Origin: Gottfriedia acidiceleris
GTDB lineage: Bacteria; Bacillota; Bacilli; Bacillales; Bacillaceae_G
Direction: 5' to 3'
Assembly (NCBI RefSeq): GCF_004138285.1
Contig: NZ_SCFN01000022.1
Span: forward strand, 1-58,008
Length of the DNA: 58,008 bases
The notes beneath the pieces were generated by a model. It saw only the letters and a program-made list of their open reading frames with translations, ran no database searches and had not been told where the DNA came from. The position numbers were made by a program, and so were the translations under genes. This document shows positions 1-9,302 of the stretch, piece after piece; the first letter of the stretch is position 1; the number at the start of each line of letters is the position of its first letter.

Positions 1-5
1 CTGAT

Positions 6-52
6 ATGAACGAAACTGTCAACTCACCATACCCAAATGCCGTTTCGTTCAT
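6..52. repeat. 11-bp inverted repeat at left edge
   Basis: ATGAACGAAAC at 6-16 is repeated exactly in inverted orientation at 42-52, with a 25-base loop. There is no clear T-run on either side, so it may be part of a gene end or regulatory site cut by the window edge. I see no supported gene in bases 1-103. Confidence 0.4.
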
Positions 53-103
53 TATGACTAAGAATTTGTTAGTTGAAGAAAAAATTTTTTTAAATGTCTT
101 CTA

Positions 104-673
104 TCATATTTTCTGTACTTCGATTAATCCATCTTTTTTTAAGAATTCATCCCACTCTTCTCGCAATAACCCCATACGAATTGAGTCATAATAGTTCCCA
201 TCATAAAAACGACATTTTCTTAATCTTGCTTCCATTGTCATTCCTAATTTTTCTCCAACTTTAATCATACGATGATTACCAGACCAAGTTGTATAACCTA
301 CACGTACAAGAGGTAGTGTATTAAATAAATGATTAATCCAAAGTTTTAAAGCTCTTGTACCAAAACCTCCACTCCAATAGTTGGGATCATAAATACCTAT
401 GCCCATTTCAAGCCAATTAGATGGTTTATGTTCCCAATAAAAGCTAACTGTTCCAATGACTTTTCCATCTACTTCAACAATCCATCTATCCTCTTGATTA
501 ACAATGGAATCCTTAGTTTTCAAATAGTCCTCAAAAGTGACAGCTTTATGTTCAAAATATGGTGCATCCCATTTCTTCCACTCTGGTGAACTCTCTTTAT
601 ACATCAATGTCCAAAGTGAAAATAAGTCTTCTTCATGAATTGGTCTAATTCGTAATGGCAAATTATTATTCAA
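104..673 (-). CDS. GNAT-family N-acetyltransferase (RimJ/RimL-like)
   Basis: A 189-aa cytosolic acetyltransferase that probably moves an acetyl group from acetyl-CoA to an amine; the substrate is unknown. The acetyl-CoA-binding motif A is visible at residues 100-110 (WSGGFGTRALK), after the beta-strand pair around 64-80 (IVEVDGKVIGTVSF). The C-terminal part GEKLGMTMEARLRK is typical of RimJ/RimL relatives. The start is TTG, chosen because AAGGAG lies 8 bases upstream. Its 5' side borders a partial copy of the structured repeat (737-766) and a decayed gene. The family assignment is firm; the substrate is not inferable. Confidence 0.85.
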   Translation of the reverse strand: MNNNLPLRIRPIHEEDLFSLWTLMYKESSPEWKKWDAPYFEHKAVTFEDYLKTKDSIVNQEDRWIVEVDGKVIGTVSFYWEHKPSNWLEMGIGIYDPNYWSGGFGTRALKLWINHLFNTLPLVRVGYTTWSGNHRMIKVGEKLGMTMEARLRKCRFYDGNYYDSIRMGLLREEWDEFLKKDGLIEVQKI

Positions 674-736
674 CTTATCTGCTCCTTCTCTAATAATATT
701 TCGGTAGATATTACCAAAATAAGTTCAAAATCTTAT

Positions 737-766
737 ATTCAACTTATGCATGCGGTAGTTTAATAA
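737..766 (+). repeat. partial structured repeat, right-hand module (copy a)
   Basis: TTCAACTTATGCATGCGGTA followed by GTTTAATAA matches the right-hand module of the repeats at 29.9-41.4 kb (consensus GTTCAACTAAAGCATGCGTT then AGTTGCATAAG). It lies 8 bases beyond the stop of the decayed gene at 775-1041, the same position relative to a gene end as most other copies. Confidence 0.55.
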
Positions 767-774
767 CTTGGAGG

Positions 775-1041
775 TTAAATACGATCAGTATCCGTATCAA
801 TAACAAAATCAACTTCATCATCAATAAACAGTCTTTCTCCTTGATATAACTGGTATTTTTGAAAGGATAATATCTGAAAACAAATCAATACAAAATTGAT
901 TATTAAATTCAACACTAAGATCCTCTATTGGTTCAAAATGAAGAATATTAGAGATAGGCAGATTTAAGATATGATTCTTTATTATCGTAATAAAATGACA
1001 CCTTTAATATCACAGCTACCGATTATGATATTTTGATAATC
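775..1041 (-). pseudogene. decayed gene with at least two frame disruptions
   Basis: Three short stretches with coding-like composition lie head to tail in different frames on the minus strand. The first (1041 to about 985) reads DYQNIIIGSCDIKGVILLR then stop. The second (about 1000 to 840) includes NLPISNILHFEPIEDLSVEF. The third ends at 775 and includes YQLYQGERLFIDDEVDFVID. They read as one continuous protein broken by two frameshifts, with no start codon visible. I do not recognise the family. Its end abuts a partial copy of the structured repeat, so it may be a dead member of the same gene-plus-repeat class seen at 29.9-42.2 kb. Confidence 0.5.
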
Positions 1042-1128
1042 TCTTAATCTTCATGTACATTCAACATTTAAAAACAAAAAAACAGGAGAACAAGTTAATA
1101 CCTGCTCTTCCTGCCTTTGATGTCACTC

Positions 1129-1899
1129 TTATTTTGGCTGCATACGAATTGCACCATCTAAACGGATCACTTCACCATTTAACATTGGATTTTCAACAAT
1201 GCTTTTTGCTAAGTGTGCATATTCTGATGGCTTACCAAGACGTGATGGGAATGGAACCATATTTCCTAATGATTCTCTAGCTTTTTCTGGTAATACATCG
1301 AACATTGGCGTTTCAAATATACCAGGAGCAATACTCATTACTCTGATACCGTATCTTGATAAATCCCTAGCAATTGGTAATGTCATTCCAGCTACTGCAC
1401 TTTTTGATGCACCGTAAGCTGCTTGCCCCATTTGGCCATCAAATGCTGCTACTGATGCGGTGTTAATAATAACACCTCTTTCACCAAATTCATTTGGTTC
1501 ATTGTTAATCATTTGTTCAGCTGCTAAACGAATAACGTTAAACGTACCAACTAAGTTTACATTAATGATTTTTTGGAAAGATTCTAATGAATGAATTCCG
1601 TCTCTTTTAATTACTTTTTCAGCTAAAACAATACCTGCACAGTTTACTACTGTATTAAATGAACCATATTTAGTTAAAACATTACTAATTGAATTTTTTA
1701 CGCTCTCCTCTGAAGATACATCTGTTTTTTCAAAACAAACATTGTCCTCGCCTAATTCAGAAATTAAGCTAGCAGCTCTTTCTTCATTTAAATCGAAAAT
1801 AGCAGCTTTCCCACCATTTTCTACGATCATTCTAACTGTACCTGCACCAAGACCTGATGCTCCACCTGTAACGATTGCTATACTATCACGAATATTCAT
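1129..1899 (-). CDS. SDR-family 3-hydroxyacyl-CoA dehydrogenase (type II-like)
   Basis: A 256-aa short-chain dehydrogenase. Visible motifs are the nucleotide-binding TGGASGLG (residues 11-18), Asp36 after the second beta strand (favours NAD+), NCAG (86-89), and the catalytic Ser149, Tyr162 and Lys166 (YGASK). The region [19 protein letters not shown] resembles human HSD17B10-type 3-hydroxyacyl-CoA dehydrogenases, which oxidise 3-hydroxyacyl-CoA in fatty-acid or branched-chain degradation. It is the last gene of a likely operon after a thiolase (31-base gap) and an acyl-CoA dehydrogenase, which supports this role. The ATG has GGGGGA 7 bases upstream. Confidence 0.85.
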   Translation of the reverse strand: MNIRDSIAIVTGGASGLGAGTVRMIVENGGKAAIFDLNEERAASLISELGEDNVCFEKTDVSSEESVKNSISNVLTKYGSFNTVVNCAGIVLAEKVIKRDGIHSLESFQKIINVNLVGTFNVIRLAAEQMINNEPNEFGERGVIINTASVAAFDGQMGQAAYGASKSAVAGMTLPIARDLSRYGIRVMSIAPGIFETPMFDVLPEKARESLGNMVPFPSRLGKPSEYAHLAKSIVENPMLNGEVIRLDGAIRMQPK

Positions 1900-1929
1900 T
1901 TTTTAAATCCCCCAGTTTGTTGTTGGTTA

Positions 1930-3081
1930 TTAATTTAATCTCTCAATAATCGTTGCATTTGCCATACCATGGCCTTCACAGATCGCTTGTAATCCAAAAC
2001 GTCCGCCTGTTTTCTCTAAAGCATTACACAATGTAACCATAACCCTTGCACCACTAGCACCAAGTGGGTGACCTAATGCGATCGCTCCACCGAATATATT
2101 TAATTTTTCAAATGGTACATTTAATTCTTTTTGCCATGCTAAAGGAACTGAAGCAAATGCTTCATTTATTTCAAACAAATCGATTTGATCGATTGTTAAA
2201 CCACATTTATGTAGAACTTTTTGTGTTGCTTGAATTGGCCCAGTTAACATTAATTGAGGGTCAGATCCTACTACCGTTCTCCCAATAATTCGAAACTTTG
2301 GCTTAAATCCTAATTGATGAGCTTTTTCTTTGCTCATTAAAAGGAGTCCTGCTGCTCCATCACTAATTTGACTTGCATTTCCTGCAGTAACCGAACCACT
2401 TTCAGTAAATGCTGGTTTTAAAGTAGATAATTTCTCAATTGAAGAGTTTTCTCTCGGTCCTTCATCTTTCGTAACTTTAACAAGTTCACCTTCTTGATTA
2501 GTAACAGAAACTGCAACAATTTCGTCTTCAAAATAGCCTTGTTTCATTGCTTTTAATGCTTTTTGATGGCTATTATAAGCAAATTCATCTTGCTCACTTC
2601 GACTGATATTCCACTTCTCATTTATTCGTTCTGCTGAGATTCCTTGGTTAAAGTCACCAAACATATTAGTTAGTTTTTCATTCCATTTTGATCCTTTTAA
2701 ATTCGAAAACATTGGTACACGTGTCATACTTTCAACACCAGCTGCAATGACAATGTCCATATCTCCACTTAAGATGGCTTGTGATGCAAAATGGACAGAT
2801 TGTTGACTTGACCCGCATTGACGGTCAATTGTAACACCAGGCACTTCAATTGGTAGACCTGCTAATAAAGCAGCAACTCTACCAATATCACCAGCCTGTT
2901 CACCAATTTGAGTAACACAACCCATAATCACATCATCAATTTCTTTCGGATCAAATTCATTTCGACTTACTAATTCCTTTAGTACAATTGCAGCTAAGTC
3001 ATCAGGTCTTGTTTCGCTAAAGCTGCCGCCTCTTTTACCAATAGGTGTTCTTAAAGCATCAACAATAACTACTTCTCTCAT
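1930..3081 (-). CDS. thiolase family acetyl-CoA acyltransferase
   Basis: A 383-aa thiolase of standard length. It would cleave 3-ketoacyl-CoA with CoA to acetyl-CoA and a shortened acyl-CoA. The three catalytic regions are present: Cys89 in DRQCGSS, His338 in GHPLGASGAR, and Cys368 in CEGHGMA near the C-terminus. It lies between an acyl-CoA dehydrogenase upstream (29-base gap) and the SDR dehydrogenase downstream. The three genes would cover the first oxidation, the hydroxyacyl oxidation and the thiolysis of beta-oxidation; no enoyl-CoA hydratase is present in the cluster. The chain length used by the enzyme cannot be told. Confidence 0.9.
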   Translation of the reverse strand: MREVVIVDALRTPIGKRGGSFSETRPDDLAAIVLKELVSRNEFDPKEIDDVIMGCVTQIGEQAGDIGRVAALLAGLPIEVPGVTIDRQCGSSQQSVHFASQAILSGDMDIVIAAGVESMTRVPMFSNLKGSKWNEKLTNMFGDFNQGISAERINEKWNISRSEQDEFAYNSHQKALKAMKQGYFEDEIVAVSVTNQEGELVKVTKDEGPRENSSIEKLSTLKPAFTESGSVTAGNASQISDGAAGLLLMSKEKAHQLGFKPKFRIIGRTVVGSDPQLMLTGPIQATQKVLHKCGLTIDQIDLFEINEAFASVPLAWQKELNVPFEKLNIFGGAIALGHPLGASGARVMVTLCNALEKTGGRFGLQAICEGHGMANATIIERLN

Positions 3082-3110
3082 AAATTTGATCCTCCAATTT
3101 TAATTCTGAT

Positions 3111-4259
3111 TTAATTTAATCCCATTTGTTTTGCGATAATTGTCTTCATAATTTCATTTGTACCTGCGTAAATTGACATGATTTGAATATCTCTGAAACG
3201 TCTAGCAATCTCGTATTCTTCCATATATCCATATCCACCATGCAATTGAAGACACTCTGAAGCTACTTTTTTACCTAAATCTGTAATCCACCATTTTGCC
3301 ATCGATACTTGCTTAACAACATTTACGCCTTCCATATGCTTATAAATTAAGTCCTCTATAAAAGTACGACCAATTTCAATTTCAGTAGCCAATTCTACAA
3401 GTTTAAATTGAGTATTTTGGAACCCAGCAATTGATTTTCCAAATGCTTTTCTACTTTTCACATACTCAGTTGTCACTTTCAACATTTCTTCAGCTGAAAC
3501 TAATGCTTCTAAAGCAACTACTAATCTTTCTTGCTGTAATTTTTCCATTAAGTAATAGAAGCCTTTTCCTTCTTCTCCTAATAAATTCTTTACAGGTACT
3601 TTAGCATCTTGAAAAATTAATTCAGCCGTATCTTGGCTATGAAGTCCTACTTTATTCAACTTCTTTCCTCTAGAAAACCCAACTGTATCTTTTTCGACAA
3701 CTAGCAAGCTTATTCCTTTATGAGCAGGTCGAATTGTCGTATCAGTTTTAACGGCAATAATAATAAGGTCTGAATGAATACCATTCGTAATAAACGTTTT
3801 CTCACCATTAACGATATAGTAATCTCCTTCTTTTACCGCAGTTGTTTTAATATTTGCTAAATCTGATCCAGCACCTGGTTCAGTCATAGCAACTGCACTA
3901 ATATATTCACCTGAAATACATTTAGGCAACCATTCCATTTTTTGCTCTTCATTTGCATAAGCAGTCAAATATGGTACAACAATATCATTGTGTAATGCTA
4001 CACCAACTAAACTTGAACCAACTTTCTCAAGTTCCTCTATAATAATGACTGAATAGCCAAAATCTACACCTAACCCACCATATTTTTCGTCAACATAAGG
4101 ACACAAAAATCCTTCATTTCCTAATTTATCCCAGAATTCTCTAGGTATCATTTTGTTTTGTTCCCACTCTTCATAGAATGGTGCAGCTTCTTTTTGTAAG
4201 AACTTTCTAAGAGCCGTGCGGAAGATTTCATGTTCTCTAGTTAAGTAAGAATGTTTCAT
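3111..4259 (-). CDS. acyl-CoA dehydrogenase (long-chain/isovaleryl type)
   Basis: A 382-aa FAD-dependent acyl-CoA dehydrogenase. The family signature AMTEPGAGSDLA is at 124-135 and the C-terminal QLHGGYGYMEEY follows. The short- and medium-chain enzymes carry their catalytic Glu in YEGT; here the site reads YAGTNEI. The base is therefore probably Glu244 in LQQERL, as in long-chain and isovaleryl-CoA dehydrogenases. I chose the ATG at 4259 over an in-frame start nine codons upstream, because GGGGGG sits 7 bases before it. It is the first gene of the cluster, and a degenerate cre-like site lies at 4291-4304. Confidence 0.9.
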   Translation of the reverse strand: MKHSYLTREHEIFRTALRKFLQKEAAPFYEEWEQNKMIPREFWDKLGNEGFLCPYVDEKYGGLGVDFGYSVIIIEELEKVGSSLVGVALHNDIVVPYLTAYANEEQKMEWLPKCISGEYISAVAMTEPGAGSDLANIKTTAVKEGDYYIVNGEKTFITNGIHSDLIIIAVKTDTTIRPAHKGISLLVVEKDTVGFSRGKKLNKVGLHSQDTAELIFQDAKVPVKNLLGEEGKGFYYLMEKLQQERLVVALEALVSAEEMLKVTTEYVKSRKAFGKSIAGFQNTQFKLVELATEIEIGRTFIEDLIYKHMEGVNVVKQVSMAKWWITDLGKKVASECLQLHGGYGYMEEYEIARRFRDIQIMSIYAGTNEIMKTIIAKQMGLN

Positions 4260-4290
4260 AATAAGCCCCCCAAAATATTTAATCACTTCG

Positions 4291-4304
4291 ATAAAACGCT
4301 TACA
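4291..4304. promoter_or_regulatory. possible cre (CcpA) site, degenerate
   Basis: Read on the minus strand the bases are TGTAAGCGTTTTAT, matching 12 of 14 positions of the consensus TGWNANCGNTNWCA. It is 32 bases upstream of the acyl-CoA dehydrogenase start. Carbon-catabolite control of fatty-acid degradation would make sense, but the match is partial. Confidence 0.35.
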
Positions 4305-4379
4305 ATACTCAAAATACTAAATTTTTAAAATATTACATTTGTAATAATCATATGATGTTAATTATAATTTATCAAGGAG

Positions 4380-4412
4380 CAAAAAAAAAAAGAACTGAAT
4401 AGTTCAGTTCTT
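4380..4412 (-). terminator. rho-independent terminator after the oxidoreductase gene
   Basis: The stem AAGAACTGAA / TTCAGTTCTT with a 3-base loop is followed on the minus strand by eleven or more T residues. It ends the transcript of the oxidoreductase gene that stops at 4447. Confidence 0.85.
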
Positions 4413-4446
4413 TTGATTGAAGACAAACTCATAGAAATAATACAAA

Positions 4447-5451
4447 TTAACCAATTTTAACCGTAATCTTACCAAAATTATTTCCTTCACCCATTCTTTG
4501 TAATGCACTAATGACATCCGTAAATTCAAATGATTGATCTATGATTGGTTTAATTTTATGTTCTTCAAAAAATGCTAACATTTGTTCAAACTCTCTTGGA
4601 CTTCCCATAGTTGTCCCTCTAATATCCATATTTTTAAAGAATACTTTTGGCAATACTGTTTGAGGAACTGGTCCATTTGTCGCACCGAATGATACGATTC
4701 TTCCACCTTGAGCAGTCAAATCAATTAATCGATTAAATGATTCTCCACCAACTCCATCGATTGTAAGATTTACAAATCCATATTCTTTACGAAGCTTTTT
4801 ATACCAATCATTTTCCCGATAATTAAAACCAGCAGTCGCACCCATTTCGATTGCCTTTTCAATTTTTTCATTGCTACTAGATGTAACTAGTACTTTTGAT
4901 CCGAATGCTACAGCAATTTGCAGTGCATATAATGCCACCCCACTACCAATACCTGGAATCAATACTGTATCATTCTTTTGTAATTGACCACGTGTAATTA
5001 ATGCTCTATATGCAGTAAGTGCAGCTAATGGAATTGCTGCAGCCTCTTCCCATGACAAATACTCAGGTTTTTTATAAACATTTTCAACTGGTAGTTTAAT
5101 AAATTCAGCAAATGTACCATTAGAAGGCATTCCAAGTACAGTAAATTCATCAGAATTGATATCGTCACGATCTCCCCAGTTTAAACTTGGGTTCATGATA
5201 ACTTCATCGCCTACAGTAAACCCCGTTACTTCGTCTCCAATAGCCTCAATAACTCCAGCACCGTCTGATCCTAAAATTCCATCTAACTTCATCCCTGGAT
5301 ACATACCGTGAGTAATAAAAAAGTCACGTCTGTTTAATGATGCTGCCTTTAACTTAATTACTACTTCATTCGGATGAACAGTACCAATCTCAACATTTTC
5401 CAATTTTAGTGACTCTGGCCCTTTAGTGTCTCTTAAAATATAAGCTTTCAA
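4447..5451 (-). CDS. zinc-free MDR-family quinone oxidoreductase / alcohol dehydrogenase-like
   Basis: A 334-aa medium-chain dehydrogenase/reductase. The N-terminal GroES-like domain contains SLNRRDFF (about 39-46) and the glycine-rich GILGSDGAGVIEAIGDEV. The Rossmann domain has VLIPGIGSGVALYALQIA, near 163-180. The structural-zinc cysteines of alcohol dehydrogenases are absent, which fits the quinone-oxidoreductase branch that uses NADPH. B. subtilis YogA is a likely relative. The start is TTG with AGGAG 8 bases upstream. It is transcribed before the acyl-CoA cluster but separated from it by a terminator, so it is probably its own unit. Confidence 0.85.
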   Translation of the reverse strand: MKAYILRDTKGPESLKLENVEIGTVHPNEVVIKLKAASLNRRDFFITHGMYPGMKLDGILGSDGAGVIEAIGDEVTGFTVGDEVIMNPSLNWGDRDDINSDEFTVLGMPSNGTFAEFIKLPVENVYKKPEYLSWEEAAAIPLAALTAYRALITRGQLQKNDTVLIPGIGSGVALYALQIAVAFGSKVLVTSSSNEKIEKAIEMGATAGFNYRENDWYKKLRKEYGFVNLTIDGVGGESFNRLIDLTAQGGRIVSFGATNGPVPQTVLPKVFFKNMDIRGTTMGSPREFEQMLAFFEEHKIKPIIDQSFEFTDVISALQRMGEGNNFGKITVKIG

Positions 5452-5693
5452 TTACATCACTCCTATTCATGAAAAAATAAATATGTAAAAAGACGATTAA
5501 TAAATCTTACTCAATTTTATTTTACCAAAAAAGTTAAATACGGTTTAGTAAAATGATTAGGTAGGAAAGAGTGTGGGGGAAATATGAGGTGTATTCTGAG
5601 ATTTATATGCTATAGTTTATGAGTTTTAGGGAAGGATTTTAGATTTTAATAGGATTTTGTTTTACTTTATCTATTAATTATGTGTTTTTATAT

Positions 5694-5867
5694 TTATTCT
5701 AACAAATGCGGTACGTGAAATTCCTTTCTTATGTCTTTGATAGAGTGTGTATCCTCATTTGTTCGATTCATAATAAACAAGTCATTTATTTGCAAAGTGC
5801 TTCTATTTTTGTAAGAATTGAAAACTATTTTAAAAGATTTACTAGTTTTTAAGCTTATTTTGAAGGT
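5694..5867 (-). pseudogene. 57-codon open frame without start, contains one LQI repeat motif
   Basis: Between TAA at 5868-5870 and TAA at 5694-5696 the minus strand is open for 57 codons. It carries LQINDLFIMN followed by RTNEDTHSIKDIRKEFHVPH. The LQIND element is the same motif encoded by the 21-bp arrays elsewhere in the window, and it is in the same frame. No ribosome binding site or good start is visible. An internal ATG would give only 25 residues. It is most likely a gene remnant or part of the repeat family; I do not recognise a protein family. Confidence 0.35.
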
Positions 5868-5890
5868 TACATACAGATTGGATCATCTAA

Positions 5891-5938
5891 TTTGCAGTTT
5901 TGGATATTTTGTTTGCACTTTTGACGTTTTTAATTGCA
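5891..5938 (-). repeat. 21-bp array, three units (inverted orientation)
   Basis: TTTGCA at 5891, TTTGCA at 5912 and ATTGCA at 5933 are spaced exactly 21 bp apart. An outlying unit TTATTTGCA lies near 5788. Read on the minus strand the units encode LQLKTSK, VQTKYPK and LQIR followed by a stop. This is the same family as the arrays at 18.2 and 43.7 kb. Confidence 0.7.
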
Positions 5939-6271
5939 GTTGTTAAAAACGACAATCCACTAATAGTCACTAATTACAGATTATTATCACCCTATTTTTT
6001 CGAACGTTCTTTCCTATTGAAATAATAGTAACTTAAACTTCTATCCTACTAAAATTAATTTCCACAGGAATAATCTACTGGATTCAAAATAGAAGTATCT
6101 TTATGTTAAAAAATTACAAATTTTCTGATATTATTACACTTCAATTTGTCAAAACCTGTTTTATCTCCAATAAATATGTCTCTTTGCAAACAACAAGAAT
6201 GTGTTTTTATTTCCTTTTAAACTATTTTTTATTATATTTATATATTTTTTTAATTTGAAAGATTTACTAAA

Positions 6272-6302
6272 CAAAAAAACTCTCACCACTTAGAGAGTCG
6301 AA
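6272..6302 (-). terminator. terminator after the DegV gene
   Basis: ACTCTC and GAGAGT pair around an 8-base loop (6279-6298), followed on the minus strand by seven Ts. It lies just beyond the DegV stop at 6310. Confidence 0.8.
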
Positions 6303-6309
6303 ATGTTTT

Positions 6310-7158
6310 TTAATTTGATAGAAAAAAGATTCCTATTGCACTAGGACCAGTGTGGACGCCGACTGCTGAACCAACTGAGTTTTCAATTATTTGTTCACTA
6401 CCTAATAGATCCTTTAATTGCTTAATAAATTGTTCTGTAACATCATCTTTTACCCCATATACAACTCCAACATTTTTACTGAGTGCATCTTTTCGAATCT
6501 TCATTAGTTCAAGCATTCGATTTAATGCTTTTTTTCGACCTCGTACCTTTTCAAGTGGTTTAAATTTCCCTTCGCTAACTTCCATAATCGGATTTATATT
6601 TAGCATTCCACCTAAAAATCCCGCAAACTTACCGACACGACCGCCTCTTATTAAATATTGGAGATCTTCTATCGTGAAAATATGTTGGATCTTATTTATA
6701 TTGTAATTTAATTGTTTCATTAGATTCTCAAATGATTCATTATTATTTAAGCCTTTTATTAACTCCATAACTAATACACAAATTCCAAGTGATACTGATC
6801 TAGTATCAATTATATGAATAGAGGCTTTTGGATTGCTTTCTACTATATCTAGTTTTACTAATTGTGCAAAATTATACGTACCAGACAAGTCACCTGAGCA
6901 AGTAAGATAGACACAATTTTGATCTGTACTACACGAGACTAAAGTTTGATAAATTGCATCATAAGAAGGTAAAGATGAAGTAAAGTTCTCCCCATTTTTC
7001 ATTCTTTGCATTAACTCATGTGATTGTAAATTTACTCCATCAAGATACTCTTTTTCTAATTGGTCATAGACTCTTAATGGAATGACTGAAATATCATATT
7101 TTTTCAATAGATCAGTTGGAAGATCAGAAGAGCTATCTACAATTATTTTTAGGTTCAA
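6310..7158 (-). CDS. DegV family fatty-acid-binding protein
   Basis: A 282-aa DegV domain protein. Family members bind a fatty acid in the cleft between two alpha/beta domains, and FakB-type members present it to the fatty-acid kinase FakA. The N-terminal KIIVDSSSDLP is the family signature, TSLPSYD follows at about residues 55-65, and the C-terminal domain includes GGMLNINPIM. I chose TTG at 7158 because AGGTGAT is spaced 4-6 bases before it. An upstream in-frame GTG at 7167 would lie within that ribosome binding site. No fakA is in the window. Confidence 0.85.
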   Translation of the reverse strand: MNLKIIVDSSSDLPTDLLKKYDISVIPLRVYDQLEKEYLDGVNLQSHELMQRMKNGENFTSSLPSYDAIYQTLVSCSTDQNCVYLTCSGDLSGTYNFAQLVKLDIVESNPKASIHIIDTRSVSLGICVLVMELIKGLNNNESFENLMKQLNYNINKIQHIFTIEDLQYLIRGGRVGKFAGFLGGMLNINPIMEVSEGKFKPLEKVRGRKKALNRMLELMKIRKDALSKNVGVVYGVKDDVTEQFIKQLKDLLGSEQIIENSVGSAVGVHTGPSAIGIFFLSN

Positions 7159-7305
7159 TTTAATCACCTCGCTCTAGATTAATCTTATTAAAAAATAATC
7201 TAAATATTCAAATAAATATTTTTCATTTAAATTAATTTAATCGACAAATTAGCATTAGAAAAGGAGCATATTACCTATTTTCCATAAACTTCTTGCTTAC
7301 AATTA

Positions 7306-7350
7306 AAAAGAAGTGTCTCATAAGTAGTTAGCTTATAAGACACTTCTTTT
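7306..7350 (-). terminator. terminator of the ilv-leu operon
   Basis: AAAAAGAAGTGTCT pairs with AGACACTTCTTTTT around a 17-base inner segment that can itself pair partly. A T-run follows. It lies 5 bases beyond the leuD stop. Confidence 0.9.
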
Positions 7351-7354
7351 TTAG

Positions 7355-7930
7355 TTATGCGTGTAATTTTTCATATTTTTCAATGTCATTTTCATATTTC
7401 ATCGTAATCGAAATATCATCTAAGCCATTTAGTAACTTTTCTTTCCAAACAGGATCGATTGAAAAATCAAATTCCCCAAATATTGTTTTTACGACTTGTT
7501 TTTCCAAATCTACTTCAATTTCTTGATTTCCACTTAATGTAGCTAATTGTGAGCGAATCTCATCATTTAAGACAATCGGGAGCATGCCATTTTTTATACA
7601 GTTATTGTAGAAAATATCTGCGAAGCTACCAGCAATAATAATTGTAAATCCATAATCATTTAACGCCCAAGGTGCGTGTTCTCTAGATGAACCGCAACCA
7701 AAATTATTTCCACTAATTAAGATTGAAGCATTTTTTCGATCGTCATCATTTAATGAAAAAGATTTATTAGGTGAGCGATCATCATGATATCGCCATTCAT
7801 CGAATAAAAATTCACCAAAGCCAGTTCGTTCTATTCGCTTTAAATATTGTTTTGGAATAATTTGGTCTGTGTCGATATTATCTAACATAATTGATACAGT
7901 TGTGCCTTTATGCGTACGTAACGGTTTCAT
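7355..7930 (-). CDS. leuD: 3-isopropylmalate dehydratase small subunit
   Basis: A 191-aa small subunit that pairs with LeuC to interconvert 2- and 3-isopropylmalate in leucine synthesis. The signature [16 protein letters not shown] lies near 70-85, and the N-terminus reads [21 protein letters not shown] placed the start at 7930, where AAAGGAG stands 7 bases upstream. An in-frame start 12 codons earlier has no such site and would add non-family sequence. The start lies inside the last 23 bases of leuC, so translation is probably coupled. It is the last gene of the operon before a strong terminator. Confidence 0.95.
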   Translation of the reverse strand: MKPLRTHKGTTVSIMLDNIDTDQIIPKQYLKRIERTGFGEFLFDEWRYHDDRSPNKSFSLNDDDRKNASILISGNNFGCGSSREHAPWALNDYGFTIIIAGSFADIFYNNCIKNGMLPIVLNDEIRSQLATLSGNQEIEVDLEKQVVKTIFGEFDFSIDPVWKEKLLNGLDDISITMKYENDIEKYEKLHA

Positions 7931-9302
7931 TTGCTTGCTCCTTTCGAATATCAATAAAATGACCATGTACTGCAGCAGCCGCTGCCATTACTGGACTTAC
8001 TAAATGTGTTCTTGCTCCTTTACCTTGTCTTCCTTCAAAGTTTCGGTTTGAAGTAGATGCACAATGTTCTCCAGCTGGTACTTGGTCTGGATTCATTGCT
8101 AGACACATTGAACAACCAGCTTCCCTCCATTCAAATCCTGCTTCTATAAAGACTTTATGTAGTCCTTTTGCCATCGCTGCATTTCGAACCTTTTTTGATC
8201 CTGGAACAACTAATGCACTAACATCAGATTTTACTTTCTTTCCTTTAAGATAATTTGCCGCTTCCTCTAAATCTGACAATCTAGAATTTGTACATGAACC
8301 AATGAATACATGTTGAACTGGAATCTCTTTAGGTGTGATTTCCGGCTTTAATCCCATATATTCATATGCTCGTTCGTAGTTCTCATCCTTGGCTTTTGGA
8401 AGGACTTCATCAATTCTTACACCCATTCCAGGATTTGTTCCCCAAGTAACGTATGGTGCAAGGGTTGCTACATCCACTTCAATTGTTTTATCAAATGTTG
8501 CTCCCTCTTCTGTATATAATTTCTTCCATTCTACTAATTTTTCATCATATGAATTTATTGTATATTTTCGACCTTTTAAATAATCGAAAGTTTTTTGATC
8601 AGGAGCAACTAATCCTGCTTTTGCTCCACCCTCAATCGCCATATTACATAAAGTCATTCGCTCTTCCATTGACATATTTGTAATTGCTTCACCATAAAAC
8701 TCAATGACAAATCCAGTTCCCATTGAAACACCATAAGTTGCTAGTAAATGAAGAATGATATCTTTAGCATATACACCTTTTGGAAGCTTTCCATCAAGTT
8801 TCACACCCATTGATTTCGGCTTAACTTGCCATAAAGTTTGTGTTGCTAAAACATGTTCAACTTCGCTTGTTCCAATTCCAAAAGCTAAAGCACCAAATGC
8901 ACCGTGGGTAGATGTATGACTATCTCCACATACAATTGTTTTTCCCGGCTGAGTTAATCCAAGTTCTGGTCCAATTACGTGGACTATGCCTTGGTCCTCA
9001 TCCGTAATATCTGCTAATGGAATATTGAACTCCTGACAATTATTTCTTAAAGTATCCATTTGTTGTTTTGCAATTAAGTCAGTGATGACTAATTGATTTT
9101 TTGTTGGTACATTATGATCCATTGTCGCAAAGGTTAATTCTGGTCTTCTTACTTTTCGATTGGATAATCTCAATCCTTCGAAAGCTTGCGGAGAAGTTAC
9201 CTCATGGACTAAATGTAAATCGATATACAAAAGCTGGGGTTTACCTACTTCACCAGTTACAACATGATTTTGCCAAAGTTTATCAAACAATGTTTGTTTC
9301 AT
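7908..9302 (-). CDS. leuC: 3-isopropylmalate dehydratase large subunit
   Basis: A 464-aa aconitase-family [4Fe-4S] enzyme of leucine synthesis. The three cluster cysteines lie in FIGSCTNSR and in [12 protein letters not shown]. The active-site region [30 protein letters not shown] is split across residues of the first third. It is close to the usual length (about 470). The ATG overlaps the leuB stop by ATGA, and its own 3' end overlaps leuD by 23 bases. It is in a co-transcribed ilvB-to-leuD block. Confidence 0.96.
   Translation of the reverse strand: MKQTLFDKLWQNHVVTGEVGKPQLLYIDLHLVHEVTSPQAFEGLRLSNRKVRRPELTFATMDHNVPTKNQLVITDLIAKQQMDTLRNNCQEFNIPLADITDEDQGIVHVIGPELGLTQPGKTIVCGDSHTSTHGAFGALAFGIGTSEVEHVLATQTLWQVKPKSMGVKLDGKLPKGVYAKDIILHLLATYGVSMGTGFVIEFYGEAITNMSMEERMTLCNMAIEGGAKAGLVAPDQKTFDYLKGRKYTINSYDEKLVEWKKLYTEEGATFDKTIEVDVATLAPYVTWGTNPGMGVRIDEVLPKAKDENYERAYEYMGLKPEITPKEIPVQHVFIGSCTNSRLSDLEEAANYLKGKKVKSDVSALVVPGSKKVRNAAMAKGLHKVFIEAGFEWREAGCSMCLAMNPDQVPAGEHCASTSNRNFEGRQGKGARTHLVSPVMAAAAAVHGHFIDIRKEQANETVTYA

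Larger units (their letters stand above)
5452..6270. other. long intergenic stretch with decayed open frame and repeat units
   Basis: There is no full gene. The stretch is very AT-rich. It holds a 57-codon open frame on the minus strand at 5694-5867 (listed separately) and an array of 21-bp units at 5891-5938. The remainder (5452-5690 and 5960-6270) shows nothing I can name. Confidence 0.6.

Noticed and set aside
6-191. 61-codon plus-strand frame at the left edge
   Set aside because: It runs antisense into the acetyltransferase end and contains the inverted repeat; no ribosome binding site.
6350-6706. 118-codon plus-strand frame
   Set aside because: Antisense to the DegV gene, without ribosome binding site or family resemblance.
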